DNA of 5,518 bases from Caldilineaceae bacterium (GCA_012032975.1 JAAUPU010000261.1:1-5518); one strand, 5' to 3'. Numbered from the stretch's first letter, positions 1 to 5,518 are shown. Notes: generated by a model from the sequence alone, not told the origin. Program-made: numbers and translations.

Positions 1-9
1 GTCAATATA

Positions 10-27
10 GCGCCGGACGCTCGGCGC
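10..27. other. Short GC-rich hairpin near the left edge
   Basis: GCGCCG at 10-15 pairs perfectly with CGGCGC at 22-27 around a 6-base loop. It is followed by C-rich sequence, not a T run, so it is not an intrinsic terminator by itself. It could be the tail of a structured transcript or of a gene that begins outside the window. No open frame through 1-100 looks like a recognisable protein end, and I could not match the segment to tRNA, tmRNA or SRP RNA. It may be chance in GC-rich DNA. Confidence 0.25.
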
Positions 28-52
28 CCCAATGGGTCGTGCGTTCGCTCCA

Positions 53-98
53 AAAAATGCCCACGAAAACCTTTGGCCGGGACCCCGTGGGCATTTTT
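53..98. terminator. Bidirectional intrinsic terminator
   Basis: The left arm AAAAATGCCCACG (53-65) is the exact reverse complement of CGTGGGCATTTTT (86-98), giving a 13-bp stem with a 20-base loop (66-85). The core TGCCCACG/CGTGGGCA is GC-rich. It is flanked by a T run on the plus strand (94-98) and by a run of six T on the minus strand (complement of 52-57). This is the classic form of a rho-independent terminator that works both ways. Its likely role is to end transcription from a plus-strand gene left of the window and to insulate the TlpA-type gene from it. The loop is longer than usual, but the stem is perfect. Confidence 0.8.
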
Positions 99-193
99 GC
101 GTCTAACGTTTTGAGCATAGCGGAAAGCGGGAAGTTGCGGCGTAAGCACTCCTACACAGGATAGAAAGTACGGACGATTGGGGGGATATCTGC
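99..193. other. Upstream region of the TlpA-type gene
   Basis: This stretch between the terminator and the TTG start must hold the promoter of the TlpA pair unless transcription reads through. I see no pair of boxes with acceptable spacing; TAGAAA (162-167) is the nearest to a -10 box, without a partner. The G run at 180-185 is the presumed ribosome binding site. Confidence 0.3.
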
Positions 194-847
194 TTGACTG
201 ACGGAGAGGGGTCGCCAACCCGGAGCGGTTCTGCCGGTCTGCCCACATGGCTGTGGGTCGGAGCGGTTTTCTTGGCATTGGCTGTGATCGGTGGCGCGGT
301 TGTCGCTGGCGAATGGCGCAACCCTGGTAGTGGCAGCGAATCACACGTCTCGATTCCTTTGGACGAATTTCCGGCTGGATTGGGTCGGGGCTACCCCGCG
401 GCCAGTCTGGTCGGTCTGGACAACGGGCAGAGCGGCCTCGCCCGCGGCGACCAGGCGCCGGACTTTCGACTCGTCCTTGACGATGGACGCAGCCTGAGCT
501 TGAGCGATCTGCGCGGTCGCCCGGTCATGCTCAACTTTTGGGCGACGTGGTGTGGGCCTTGCCGGCTGGAGATGCCCGACATCGTCGAGCGCGCCGTCGA
601 GGCCGAGGATTTGGTCGTATTGGCGATCAATGTTCAGGAGGATTTGGCGCCCATCCAGGCCTTTTCCAGAGAATTTGGGATGGCGATGCCCGTGGTGCAG
701 GATCGGGAGGGGCTGTTGCGAAAGCTTTACGGTGTGCGTGGGATGCCAACGTCGGTTTTCATCAATCGAGACGGCGAGATCGTGGACACCTGGTCTGGCC
801 TGTTGACCCCCGACCTGCTGGACAAAATGTTGGCAGGGAGTTCCTAA
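194..847 (+). CDS. Membrane-anchored TlpA/ResA-type thiol-disulfide oxidoreductase
   Basis: This 217-residue protein carries a thioredoxin-fold redoxin domain. Residues 18-39 form one hydrophobic segment that would anchor the protein with its domain outside the cytoplasm. A polar linker follows to about residue 80, and the redoxin domain starts at GDQAPDF (85-91). The active site is WCGPC (119-123), with redox cysteines C120 and C123. The cis-proline before the substrate groove is P185 in GMPTSVF, followed by the usual NRDGEIV turn. Known relatives reduce disulfides in exported proteins or apocytochrome c, and the exact client here is unknown. The TTG at 194 is chosen because a run of G (180-185) lies 8 bases upstream, the frame is stopped at 143-145, and this start keeps the whole anchor. 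No ATG or GTG fits better. The gene is probably cotranscribed with the one starting 3 bases after its stop. No cytochrome biogenesis gene is visible nearby. Confidence 0.93.
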   Translation: MTDGEGSPTRSGSAGLPTWLWVGAVFLALAVIGGAVVAGEWRNPGSGSESHVSIPLDEFPAGLGRGYPAASLVGLDNGQSGLARGDQAPDFRLVLDDGRSLSLSDLRGRPVMLNFWATWCGPCRLEMPDIVERAVEAEDLVVLAINVQEDLAPIQAFSREFGMAMPVVQDREGLLRKLYGVRGMPTSVFINRDGEIVDTWSGLLTPDLLDKMLAGSS

Positions 848-850
848 ATC

Positions 851-1306
851 ATGTCGCGAGCGCAGATCGTTGACGAGAAGTATCGGCTGCAAGAGGGTGA
901 TCTCGAAAGGCGTCCCCAACGCGTTGTGATCGCCAATATCTCGTTTCAGGGATTAGAAGAGTTGCACGCTGTTCTGCACCTACAGGGCGCGACCAAACGA
1001 ATGGTGCTTTCGCCCGCCCACTGTCAGGAACTGATCCGGATTACTGGCAGCGTGGAGTGGGCAGATTGGGTGGGACAGACCATCGAGCTGATCCCGCCGC
1101 GCCGCGAAGAGCCGACGCAGATCACGATCCGCGAGATCGATACAGAGGACAGCCACAGGACGTGGAAACCGCGCAGGGAGAATGGCGAACGTTCCGGCTG
1201 GCTCACAGCAGCCTTCGTGGTTGCCTTGCTGCTGGGCGTCAGTGCTCTCTACGCCTCCCAGAATATGGAGGCGATCCAGGCAGCGCTACAGGCACTCTGG
1301 CCATAA
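851..1306 (+). CDS. Small protein with a phage-like beta domain and a C-terminal membrane anchor
   Basis: I do not recognise this 151-residue protein by name. Residues about 24-96 alternate short beta strands and include V-L-S-P (52-55), a helix (H57-I64), and W-V-G-Q-T-I-E-L-I-P (73-82), ending in ITIREI. That order resembles a compact domain seen in many phage and bacterial hypothetical proteins (pattern: K-x-x-VLN-x-T-N-A, then W-x-G-K-x-I-x-L-x-P, then I-R-V). The resemblance is from memory and is an inference. A basic stretch (R104-R114) precedes one strong hydrophobic helix (about 117-135), and a short amphipathic tail of about 16 residues ends the protein. The positive-inside rule suggests the domain stays in the cytoplasm and the tail faces out. 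The ATG lies 3 bases after the upstream stop, and AGGGAG (835-840) sits inside the end of that gene, so translation is probably coupled to the TlpA-type gene. Confidence 0.8.
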   Translation: MSRAQIVDEKYRLQEGDLERRPQRVVIANISFQGLEELHAVLHLQGATKRMVLSPAHCQELIRITGSVEWADWVGQTIELIPPRREEPTQITIREIDTEDSHRTWKPRRENGERSGWLTAAFVVALLLGVSALYASQNMEAIQAALQALWP

Positions 1307-1331
1307 CAAAGAAGTATTGGGAGTTGACGTT

Positions 1332-2738
1332 CTATGAGGTCGGCGAGGGTTGTGCAGCCTTGGCCTCGGCTTCCGTCGCCTGGACGGTGAAGCCGGCGCC
1401 ATTGCCCTTGGCGGTCATGTCGGGGGCGCTGAGGGTGGCGAGAAGACCAGCCTTTTCCGGCGATTTGGCCACACGGCGTCGTATTTCGTTGAGAAGCATC
1501 CGCGTGCGCTGACCATTGTCGGGCAGCGAGTAGCGCATCTCGTAGGCCTGCTCCAGCCAGCTTACCGCATCCTCGAATTTCTCCTGCTGCATCAACACGG
1601 CGCCCAAATTGCTGGCATTCAATGCCGATTTGTTGTTATCTGCCAGTTGCTTGCGCAGCCGGGCCTCCCGCGCCTCTAATTTTGATGATCCCGTGAGCAT
1701 CACGCCCAGATCGAAGATGATCTCGGGCAGGAACTGAGCCTCGTAGCGGTCGGCTCGGTGGCGCACGATACAACGGCTGCGCGGGATGATCATGTCCAGT
1801 TCGCGGGCAACGCGCATATGCAACTCCGCGGTTTTGTACTCTTTTTCCAGGTGGAGTTCCACTTGTTCGCCACCGTTGACCACGACGTTCAGTAGCTCCT
1901 CATCGCCAGCCATTGTGACAGATTGCAACAAAACGGGCTGTTCGGTGTGGTTGGTCACTTTCATCACGCCATCGAGGGTTTCTGCGGTCACGCCTTTGGA
2001 GAAGAGGCAGCCTTGCGGACCCAAGGCCAACGCCTGTCTCTGGGGAAACTGGACATTGAGTATCTCGATGAATTGGGCGGAGTAGTTCTTGAAGATGCCG
2101 ACATGTTCGTGAACTTCGTCGCCTTCGAGCATCTCGATCACCATACGGTGGCCAATGTAGTTTTCGAGCAAGGGATCGTGGGCCGCACCCACATTGCCAA
2201 AGAAGGACGAGCTGAGATTCTTGATCTGCGCCTCGCCGGTGTCTGTGATATAACGGCCGGCCGGTTTCTTTAGCCGCCCTACCAACAGCCCAACCACTTC
2301 GGTCAACGATTCTGACGCCGTCGAGATGAAATGACGAAAACCGCGACCCATCCGTTTGAGGGGGCCGGGGTGAAACGACTTCTGCACATCCTCGCTTCGT
2401 CGCTTCTTGTTCTCCTCGTCCAGCTCGTCGGCATATCTGTAGATCGCCTGAATTTCATCGTATTCGTCGCCATACATGATATAGCTCGACTCGATGTGGT
2501 TGGCGTCTTGCACCGAGTCTCGATAGAGGAGTTCCAGCCCGCTGGACTCCAGGGCCATTTCGCCCCAGATGATCTTGCCGTTGCAGCGTTCCAAAGTCAC
2601 CTGATAGCCGCTGAACGATTTCAGGCAGGGGTCGAGTCGCTTGGAACGGAGATAGGCGGCCACCAGCGTTGCCGCAAAGACAAGACCGATCGTGGCGAGG
2701 AGCGTGACATCAAAGATTTGGCCGAACCATTCGAACAT
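1332..2738 (-). CDS. Membrane protein with Sm-like segments and a TPR-like region, function unknown
   Basis: I do not recognise this 468-residue protein. A single hydrophobic helix spans about residues 11-30, followed by R31, K33 and R34, so the long C-terminal part is most likely cytoplasmic. Residues 43-73 (GYQVTLERCNGKIIWGEM and onward) and 194-230 (YIGHRMVIEMLEGDEVHEHV and onward) both read like the strand-turn-strand pattern of Sm-like or related small barrels. An acidic then basic charged stretch (about 91-140) separates them. Residues 381-430 form a helical pair of TPR type (ASNLGAVLMQQEKFEDAVSW). The last 40 residues are rich in A, T, E and P and look disordered. The ATG at 2738 is supported by AGGGTG on the minus strand (2744-2749), 5 bases upstream. 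The gene converges on the TlpA pair with 25 bases between stops and lies 107 bases downstream of the SRAP gene on the same strand. The domain calls are inference from pattern, not from a search. Confidence 0.85.
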   Translation of the reverse strand: MFEWFGQIFDVTLLATIGLVFAATLVAAYLRSKRLDPCLKSFSGYQVTLERCNGKIIWGEMALESSGLELLYRDSVQDANHIESSYIMYGDEYDEIQAIYRYADELDEENKKRRSEDVQKSFHPGPLKRMGRGFRHFISTASESLTEVVGLLVGRLKKPAGRYITDTGEAQIKNLSSSFFGNVGAAHDPLLENYIGHRMVIEMLEGDEVHEHVGIFKNYSAQFIEILNVQFPQRQALALGPQGCLFSKGVTAETLDGVMKVTNHTEQPVLLQSVTMAGDEELLNVVVNGGEQVELHLEKEYKTAELHMRVARELDMIIPRSRCIVRHRADRYEAQFLPEIIFDLGVMLTGSSKLEAREARLRKQLADNNKSALNASNLGAVLMQQEKFEDAVSWLEQAYEMRYSLPDNGQRTRMLLNEIRRRVAKSPEKAGLLATLSAPDMTAKGNGAGFTVQATEAEAKAAQPSPTS

Positions 2739-2845
2739 GGAGACACCCTATCCGGATTGGAACTGAACTTCATGAAATCGGCAGGCGTGGTGTGGATCTT
2801 CAAGTACAGCAGAGGGATCGATCGACTTTGTACAGCCGACGGGAG
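2739..2845. other. Intergenic spacer with paired GTACAGC repeats
   Basis: This 107-base gap separates the SRAP gene from the downstream minus-strand gene. GTACAGC occurs at 2804-2810 and again at 2830-2836, 26 bases apart, and a GATCGATCGA run (2816-2825) lies midway between them. No T-tailed hairpin that would terminate the SRAP transcript is visible, and I see no convincing promoter for the downstream gene, so read-through is possible. The repeats could be an operator pair or chance. Confidence 0.3.
2744..2749 (-). promoter_or_regulatory. Ribosome binding site of the Sm-like/TPR membrane protein
   Basis: On the minus strand AGGGTG lies 5 bases before the ATG at 2738. It supports this start over internal alternatives and keeps the N-terminal membrane helix in the product. 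Confidence 0.55.
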
Positions 2846-3526
2846 CTAGAGAGGCTGAACGCACTCAGCCCCTTCATGCGCGGGGCTGTTGACATAGGTG
2901 CTGACCGGGTAGGCGGCCATCTTGTCGGCAGGATAGGGACGCAGCAGATGGCGCAGCAAGGATAGCTCCTTGCTGTTCTGTTCAGGGCCAGGGCCTAGCC
3001 ATTCTTCATAGTCCTCGGGGGCCACGATGACAGGCATACGGTTGTGAAGTGAAGCAACCAATTCGTTGGGTTCGCAGGTGAGGATCGTACAGGTTTCCAT
3101 CTCCGAGCCATCGGCGCCTGCCCACTGTTCCCAAAGCCCGGCAAAAGCAAAGGGGCCACCATCGGCAAGATGGATGAAATAGGGTTGCTTGGCCTTGTCG
3201 ATCCGCTGCCACTCGAAAAAGCCGTCGCTTGGAATCAGGCAACGCCGCCGTTTGAACGCGGCCCGAAACGAGGGCTTCTCGCTGACGGTTTCAGAGCGGG
3301 CATTGATCATCCGGCTGCCGATGCTCGGCTCTTTGGACCAGGATGGCACCAATCCCCAGCGCACCAACGCCCATTCGCGTTCGTGATCTTGCGGCCGCAA
3401 ACGGACTACGGCGACCGGCTGAGTCGGCGCGATATTGTAGCGCGACACAACGGTTGGCTCTTCGGATAGACCAAAGAGAGTGGCCAGCACATTGGGGTTT
3501 GCATGAAGGGTAAATCGACCGCACAT
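2846..3526 (-). CDS. SRAP-family abasic-site shielding protein (YedK/HMCES type)
   Basis: This complete 226-residue protein begins MCGRFTL, the hallmark of the SRAP family. After removal of Met1, Cys2 becomes the N-terminal residue that forms a stable thiazolidine crosslink with the aldehyde of an abasic site in single-stranded DNA, protecting it from strand breakage. The other conserved elements are all present: RYNIAPTQ (N31), W-G-L-V-P-S-W (57-63), INAR (74-77), the SDGFFEW motif with catalytic E105, and LHNRMP with catalytic H161. Length matches bacterial members (about 220 residues). The start is certain because Cys must be residue 2. It is transcribed divergently from the glycosyltransferase gene with 115 bases between. 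No Shine-Dalgarno sequence stands out, but a TAAAAT box lies just upstream, so a leaderless transcript is possible. I see nothing truncated or missing. The family is often described as linked to the SOS response, but no LexA-type box is visible here. Confidence 0.97.
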   Translation of the reverse strand: MCGRFTLHANPNVLATLFGLSEEPTVVSRYNIAPTQPVAVVRLRPQDHEREWALVRWGLVPSWSKEPSIGSRMINARSETVSEKPSFRAAFKRRRCLIPSDGFFEWQRIDKAKQPYFIHLADGGPFAFAGLWEQWAGADGSEMETCTILTCEPNELVASLHNRMPVIVAPEDYEEWLGPGPEQNSKELSLLRHLLRPYPADKMAAYPVSTYVNSPAHEGAECVQPL

Positions 3527-3532
3527 GGCCCA

Positions 3533-3561
3533 ATTTTACCATATCTCGGGTTGCGCAGCCA
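3533..3561 (-). promoter_or_regulatory. Weak candidate promoter for the SRAP gene
   Basis: On the minus strand TAAAAT (3533-3538) matches the -10 consensus at five of six positions. At 17 bases spacing the -35 position reads TGGCTG (3556-3561), a poor match. The -10 box ends only 6 bases before the ATG at 3526, so transcription from it would start at or very near the start codon and give a leaderless mRNA. The weak -35 keeps confidence low. Confidence 0.35.
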
Positions 3562-3600
3562 GAGTCCAATCGAGGCCGGCTCGCACCGAGGGGTGGGTGT

Positions 3601-3629
3601 TTGACACGCGTTGCCATTCAACGTAAAGT
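3601..3629 (+). promoter_or_regulatory. Sigma70-type promoter of the glycosyltransferase operon
   Basis: A perfect -35 box TTGACA (3601-3606) is followed by exactly 17 bases and a -10 box TAAAGT (3624-3629) that matches the TATAAT consensus at four of six positions. Transcription would be expected to start around 3635-3637, about 6 bases before the ATG at 3642. It is the best promoter in the window and lies in the divergent gap between SRAP and the glycosyltransferase. It implies a very short 5' leader without room for a ribosome binding site. Confidence 0.65.
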
Positions 3630-3631
3630 GG

Positions 3632-3643
3632 ATGGCGCGCCAT
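3632..3643. repeat. 12-bp perfect palindrome over the predicted transcription start and start codon
   Basis: ATGGCGCGCCAT is its own reverse complement. It covers the predicted transcription start of the promoter at 3601-3629 and the first two bases of the ATG at 3642. It could be an operator or a start-region hairpin, or simply chance. Confidence 0.4.
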
Positions 3644-4832
3644 GACAGCGCCGCTTGTCGCCCAGGATTCCAGCGAGCTTCCATCGCCAGTAGAGTGCAT
3701 CACTCCTTTGAATATCCTCTATCTTTACAAAGATTATTTCCCAGTCCTGGGCGGAATCGAAAATCACATTCGTATCCTGGCCGAAGGGTTGCGCGCAAGA
3801 GGGGTCAACACACAGGTGTTGGTCACGAATACAGCACGGTCCACGACCCATGAAACGCTGAATGGCGTGCCAGTCACCAAGACCTCACGATTGCTCAATG
3901 TGTCGTCGGCGCCGGTGAGCCTGGCGTTTTATCCCTGGCTCTATCGGTTGGAAAAAGATATCGACATCGCCCACGCCCACGCGCCCTATCCACCCGGCGA
4001 ATTGGGGCAGCTTCTGCTGGGGCGTAGCCGTCGATTCGTCGTGACCTATCATAGCGACATCGTCAAGCAGCGCGTGCTGGGTTTTTTCTACCGCCCCTTT
4101 TTGCGTCAGACGCTCAGGAGCGCCGATCTGATCGCTGTGTCCAATCCGACCTACATTCAGACCTCGCCGTTTCTCTCCCCTCATGCGGACAAATGCCGGG
4201 TGGTCCACTTTGGCATCGACGTGGACCTCTTTTCGCCCACAGCGAAAAGTATGGCCCAGGCGGCGGCGTTGCGTTCTCGCTATGCCGACCGCCCTCTACT
4301 GCTCTTCGTAGGCAGACTGCGTCATTACAAAGGGCTTGATGTCCTGTTGGCCGCGCTGCCAGCCATTGCCAACGCGCACCTGCTTGTGATCGGCGTCGGT
4401 CCGATGGAGGATGCATGGCGAAAACAAGCCGAGGAGACCGGGCTTGCTGATCGGGTCACTTTTCTGGGCGAAGCGACCGAGGCAGAAAAGGTGGCCGCCT
4501 ATCAGGCGGCGCAACTGTTCGTGTTGCCCTCGACCAACCGCGCCGAAACCCTGGGCATCGTGCAACTGGAGGCGATGGCATCGGGGCTGCCGCTCGTCTG
4601 CACCGAATTGGGCACCGGCACCTCGTATGTGAATCAGGAGGGGCGAACCGGCTTTGTCGTGCCGCCCAACGATCCGGTCGCACTTGCCGGTGCGATCAAC
4701 CGGCTGCTGGCTGATGCCGGGTTACGCCACCGGTTCGGCGAAGCTGGGCGTCTCCGCGCCCAACAGGAATTTTCGCATCAATCCATGATCCAGAATATGT
4801 TGGCTTTTTATGCTGAAGCCGCCCATGACTGA
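3642..4832 (+). CDS. GT4-family glycosyltransferase (GT-B fold)
   Basis: This 396-residue retaining glycosyltransferase has both Rossmann halves. The acceptor half begins with LNILYLYKDYFPVLGGIENH, whose GG loop (37-38) is typical of GT4 enzymes. HAHAPYPPGE (111-120) and TYHSD (135-139) follow. The donor half has LFVGRLRHYKGLDVLL (221-236), with R225 and K230 expected to hold the nucleotide diphosphate. It also has the E-x7-E signature in AETLGIVQLEAMASGLP (E302 and E310). No membrane helix is present, so the enzyme is likely cytoplasmic or peripheral, transferring sugar from a nucleotide donor to a lipid-linked or glycan acceptor. Which sugar cannot be told. The start is open: ATG 3642 adds about 22 residues before the first strand and lies just after the predicted transcription start, while TTG 3708 would give a normal-looking MNILYLY start but has no clear ribosome binding site. 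The next gene starts 15 bases downstream, so they form an operon. Confidence 0.94.
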   Translation: MTAPLVAQDSSELPSPVECITPLNILYLYKDYFPVLGGIENHIRILAEGLRARGVNTQVLVTNTARSTTHETLNGVPVTKTSRLLNVSSAPVSLAFYPWLYRLEKDIDIAHAHAPYPPGELGQLLLGRSRRFVVTYHSDIVKQRVLGFFYRPFLRQTLRSADLIAVSNPTYIQTSPFLSPHADKCRVVHFGIDVDLFSPTAKSMAQAAALRSRYADRPLLLFVGRLRHYKGLDVLLAALPAIANAHLLVIGVGPMEDAWRKQAEETGLADRVTFLGEATEAEKVAAYQAAQLFVLPSTNRAETLGIVQLEAMASGLPLVCTELGTGTSYVNQEGRTGFVVPPNDPVALAGAINRLLADAGLRHRFGEAGRLRAQQEFSHQSMIQNMLAFYAEAAHD

Positions 4833-4835
4833 AAT

Positions 4836-4841
4836 AGGTGG
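4836..4841 (+). promoter_or_regulatory. Ribosome binding site deciding a GTG start
   Basis: AGGTGG directly abuts the in-frame ATG at 4842, leaving no spacing for it, but sits 6 bases before the in-frame GTG at 4848, an ideal distance. The GTG start also gives MTIRFGLIGCG, the usual family beginning. This favours GTG 4848 over ATG 4842. Confidence 0.65.
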
Positions 4842-4847
4842 ATGCCC

Positions 4848-5518
4848 GTGACGATTCGATTTGGCCTGATCGGTTGTGGTCGAGTGGCGCCACGCCATGC
4901 GCAATCAATGGCACAGATAGACGAGGCCAACCTGGTGGCCGTAGCCGACCTGGCGGCGGGTCGAGCCGAACATTTTGGCCAGGAATATGGCGCGGCCGCT
5001 TATGTGGACTACCGCGAATTGCTGGCCCGACAGGACATCGACGCGGTCAGCATCTGCGTTCCCAGCGGACTCCACGCCCAAGTCGCGTTGGATGCGCTGG
5101 ATGCAGGCAAACACGTGCTGGTAGAAAAGCCGATTGCGATCCGGTTGAGCGACGCAGATCGCATGATTTTAGCAGCAAAGGAAAAGCGCCTAACACTTGG
5201 CGTGGTGCTGCAAAACCGGTATAATCATCCGATGCAGCAGTTGCGTCATCTGGTCGATGGAGGGGGGTTGGGCCGCCTGTATCTTGGCAACGCATGTGTT
5301 CGTTGGTACCGACCGCAGTCGTATTATGATGATGGCTGGCATGGCACATGGGCCATGGATGGCGGCGCGCTGATGAACCAGAGCATCCACCATATCGACG
5401 CCCTGCAATGGCTCATGGGTCCGGTGCTTTCGGTCCAGGCCTACACAGCGACCCTCGCCCACGACATGGAAGCCGAAGATGCCGGGGTTGCCGTCCTGCG
5501 TTTCGAGAGTGGGGCAAT
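4848..5518 (+). CDS. Gfo/Idh/MocA oxidoreductase, WbpB/WlbA-like sugar-nucleotide dehydrogenase (partial)
   Basis: The frame is open from 4848 to the window end, giving 223 residues of a protein that usually has 320-390. The N-terminal Rossmann fold starts with GLIGCGRVAPRH (6-17, NAD-binding glycine motif). D34 closes strand two and probably binds the adenosine ribose. CVPSGLHA (70-77) and VEKPIA (92-97, with catalytic K94) are family landmarks. The C-terminal domain has RWYRPQSYYDDGWHGTW (152-168) and GGALMNQSIHHIDALQWLMG (172-191). These resemble the WbpB/WlbA branch, which oxidises the 3-hydroxyl of UDP-N-acetylglucosaminuronate on the way to 3-aminated sugars; that assignment is inference. 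H181, H182 and D184 are the likely active-site residues. It lies 15 bases after the glycosyltransferase stop and is probably translated from the same mRNA. An alternative start is ATG 4842. The 3' end is outside the window, so completeness cannot be judged. Confidence 0.92.
   Translation, partial: MTIRFGLIGCGRVAPRHAQSMAQIDEANLVAVADLAAGRAEHFGQEYGAAAYVDYRELLARQDIDAVSICVPSGLHAQVALDALDAGKHVLVEKPIAIRLSDADRMILAAKEKRLTLGVVLQNRYNHPMQQLRHLVDGGGLGRLYLGNACVRWYRPQSYYDDGWHGTWAMDGGALMNQSIHHIDALQWLMGPVLSVQAYTATLAHDMEAEDAGVAVLRFESGA

Noticed and set aside
1..52. Possible 3' end of a tRNA or other structured RNA (hairpin, then GTTCGCTCCA-like bases)
   Set aside because: The segment does not fold into a T-arm with a matching acceptor stem and the T-loop consensus is not met, so no RNA gene can be supported.
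103..321. 72-codon minus-strand open frame across the TlpA upstream region
   Set aside because: It overlaps the anchor-encoding part of the TlpA-type gene, and its product is low-complexity without a domain. It may be chance.
341..919. 192-codon open frame on the minus strand
   Set aside because: It lies opposite the TlpA-type gene, whose protein has an unmistakable WCGPC active site. The antisense translation shows no domain logic and is a GC-rich shadow.
1307..1331. Terminator between the convergent genes
   Set aside because: The 25-base gap contains no stem-loop with a T run. Termination here would have to be rho-dependent or lie inside the opposing genes.
1923..2273. 116-codon open frame on the plus strand
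   Set aside because: It is fully antisense to the middle of the minus-strand membrane-protein gene and has no convincing start context.
2331..2849. 172-codon open frame on the plus strand
   Set aside because: It is antisense to the start of the membrane-protein gene, which has a proper ribosome binding site and an N-terminal membrane helix. The plus-strand product has no recognisable motif.
4838..5224. 128-codon plus-strand open frame overlapping the dehydrogenase
   Set aside because: It is rich in R, G and P and out of frame with the clear Gfo/Idh/MocA motifs of the frame beginning at 4848, so it is a shadow frame.

Overview
The window is bacterial and moderately GC-rich by eye. It carries six protein-coding genes, the last cut off by the window edge, and no RNA gene, CRISPR array or mobile element that I can support. 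The organism cannot be fixed from the sequence. The mix of genes, a TTG and a GTG start, and start codons lying very close to promoter-like boxes would fit a Chloroflexota-type bacterium, but this is a low-confidence impression and not a match.

Left part (1-1306, plus strand). A perfect 13-bp stem flanked by A and T runs (53-98) looks like a bidirectional intrinsic terminator that closes whatever lies upstream. It is followed by a tightly coupled gene pair. The first gene is a membrane-anchored TlpA/ResA-type thiol-disulfide oxidoreductase (194-847). The second (851-1306) is a small protein whose N-terminal half resembles a compact beta domain common in phage and bacterial hypothetical proteins, fused to a C-terminal membrane helix. 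The pair converges tail-to-tail, 25 bp apart, on the next gene.

Middle part (1332-3526, minus strand). The larger gene (1332-2738) encodes an unrecognised 468-residue protein with an N-terminal membrane helix, two segments reminiscent of Sm-like beta barrels, a TPR-like helical pair and a disordered tail. Upstream of it on the same strand is a complete SRAP-family gene (2846-3526; YedK/HMCES type), which shields abasic sites in single-stranded DNA. All its key residues are visible.

Right part (3527-5518). A 115-bp divergent intergenic region holds a convincing sigma70-type promoter (TTGACA, 17 bp, TAAAGT) driving a GT4 glycosyltransferase (3642-4832). Fifteen bases later comes a Gfo/Idh/MocA oxidoreductase (from 4848, truncated) that resembles WbpB/WlbA-type sugar-nucleotide 3-dehydrogenases. 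These two look like the start of a surface-polysaccharide or glycan operon that continues past the window.

The least explained items are the membrane-anchored small-domain protein coupled to TlpA, the Sm-like/TPR membrane protein, and the glycosyltransferase start, where a perfect 12-bp palindrome covers both the predicted transcription start and the ATG.
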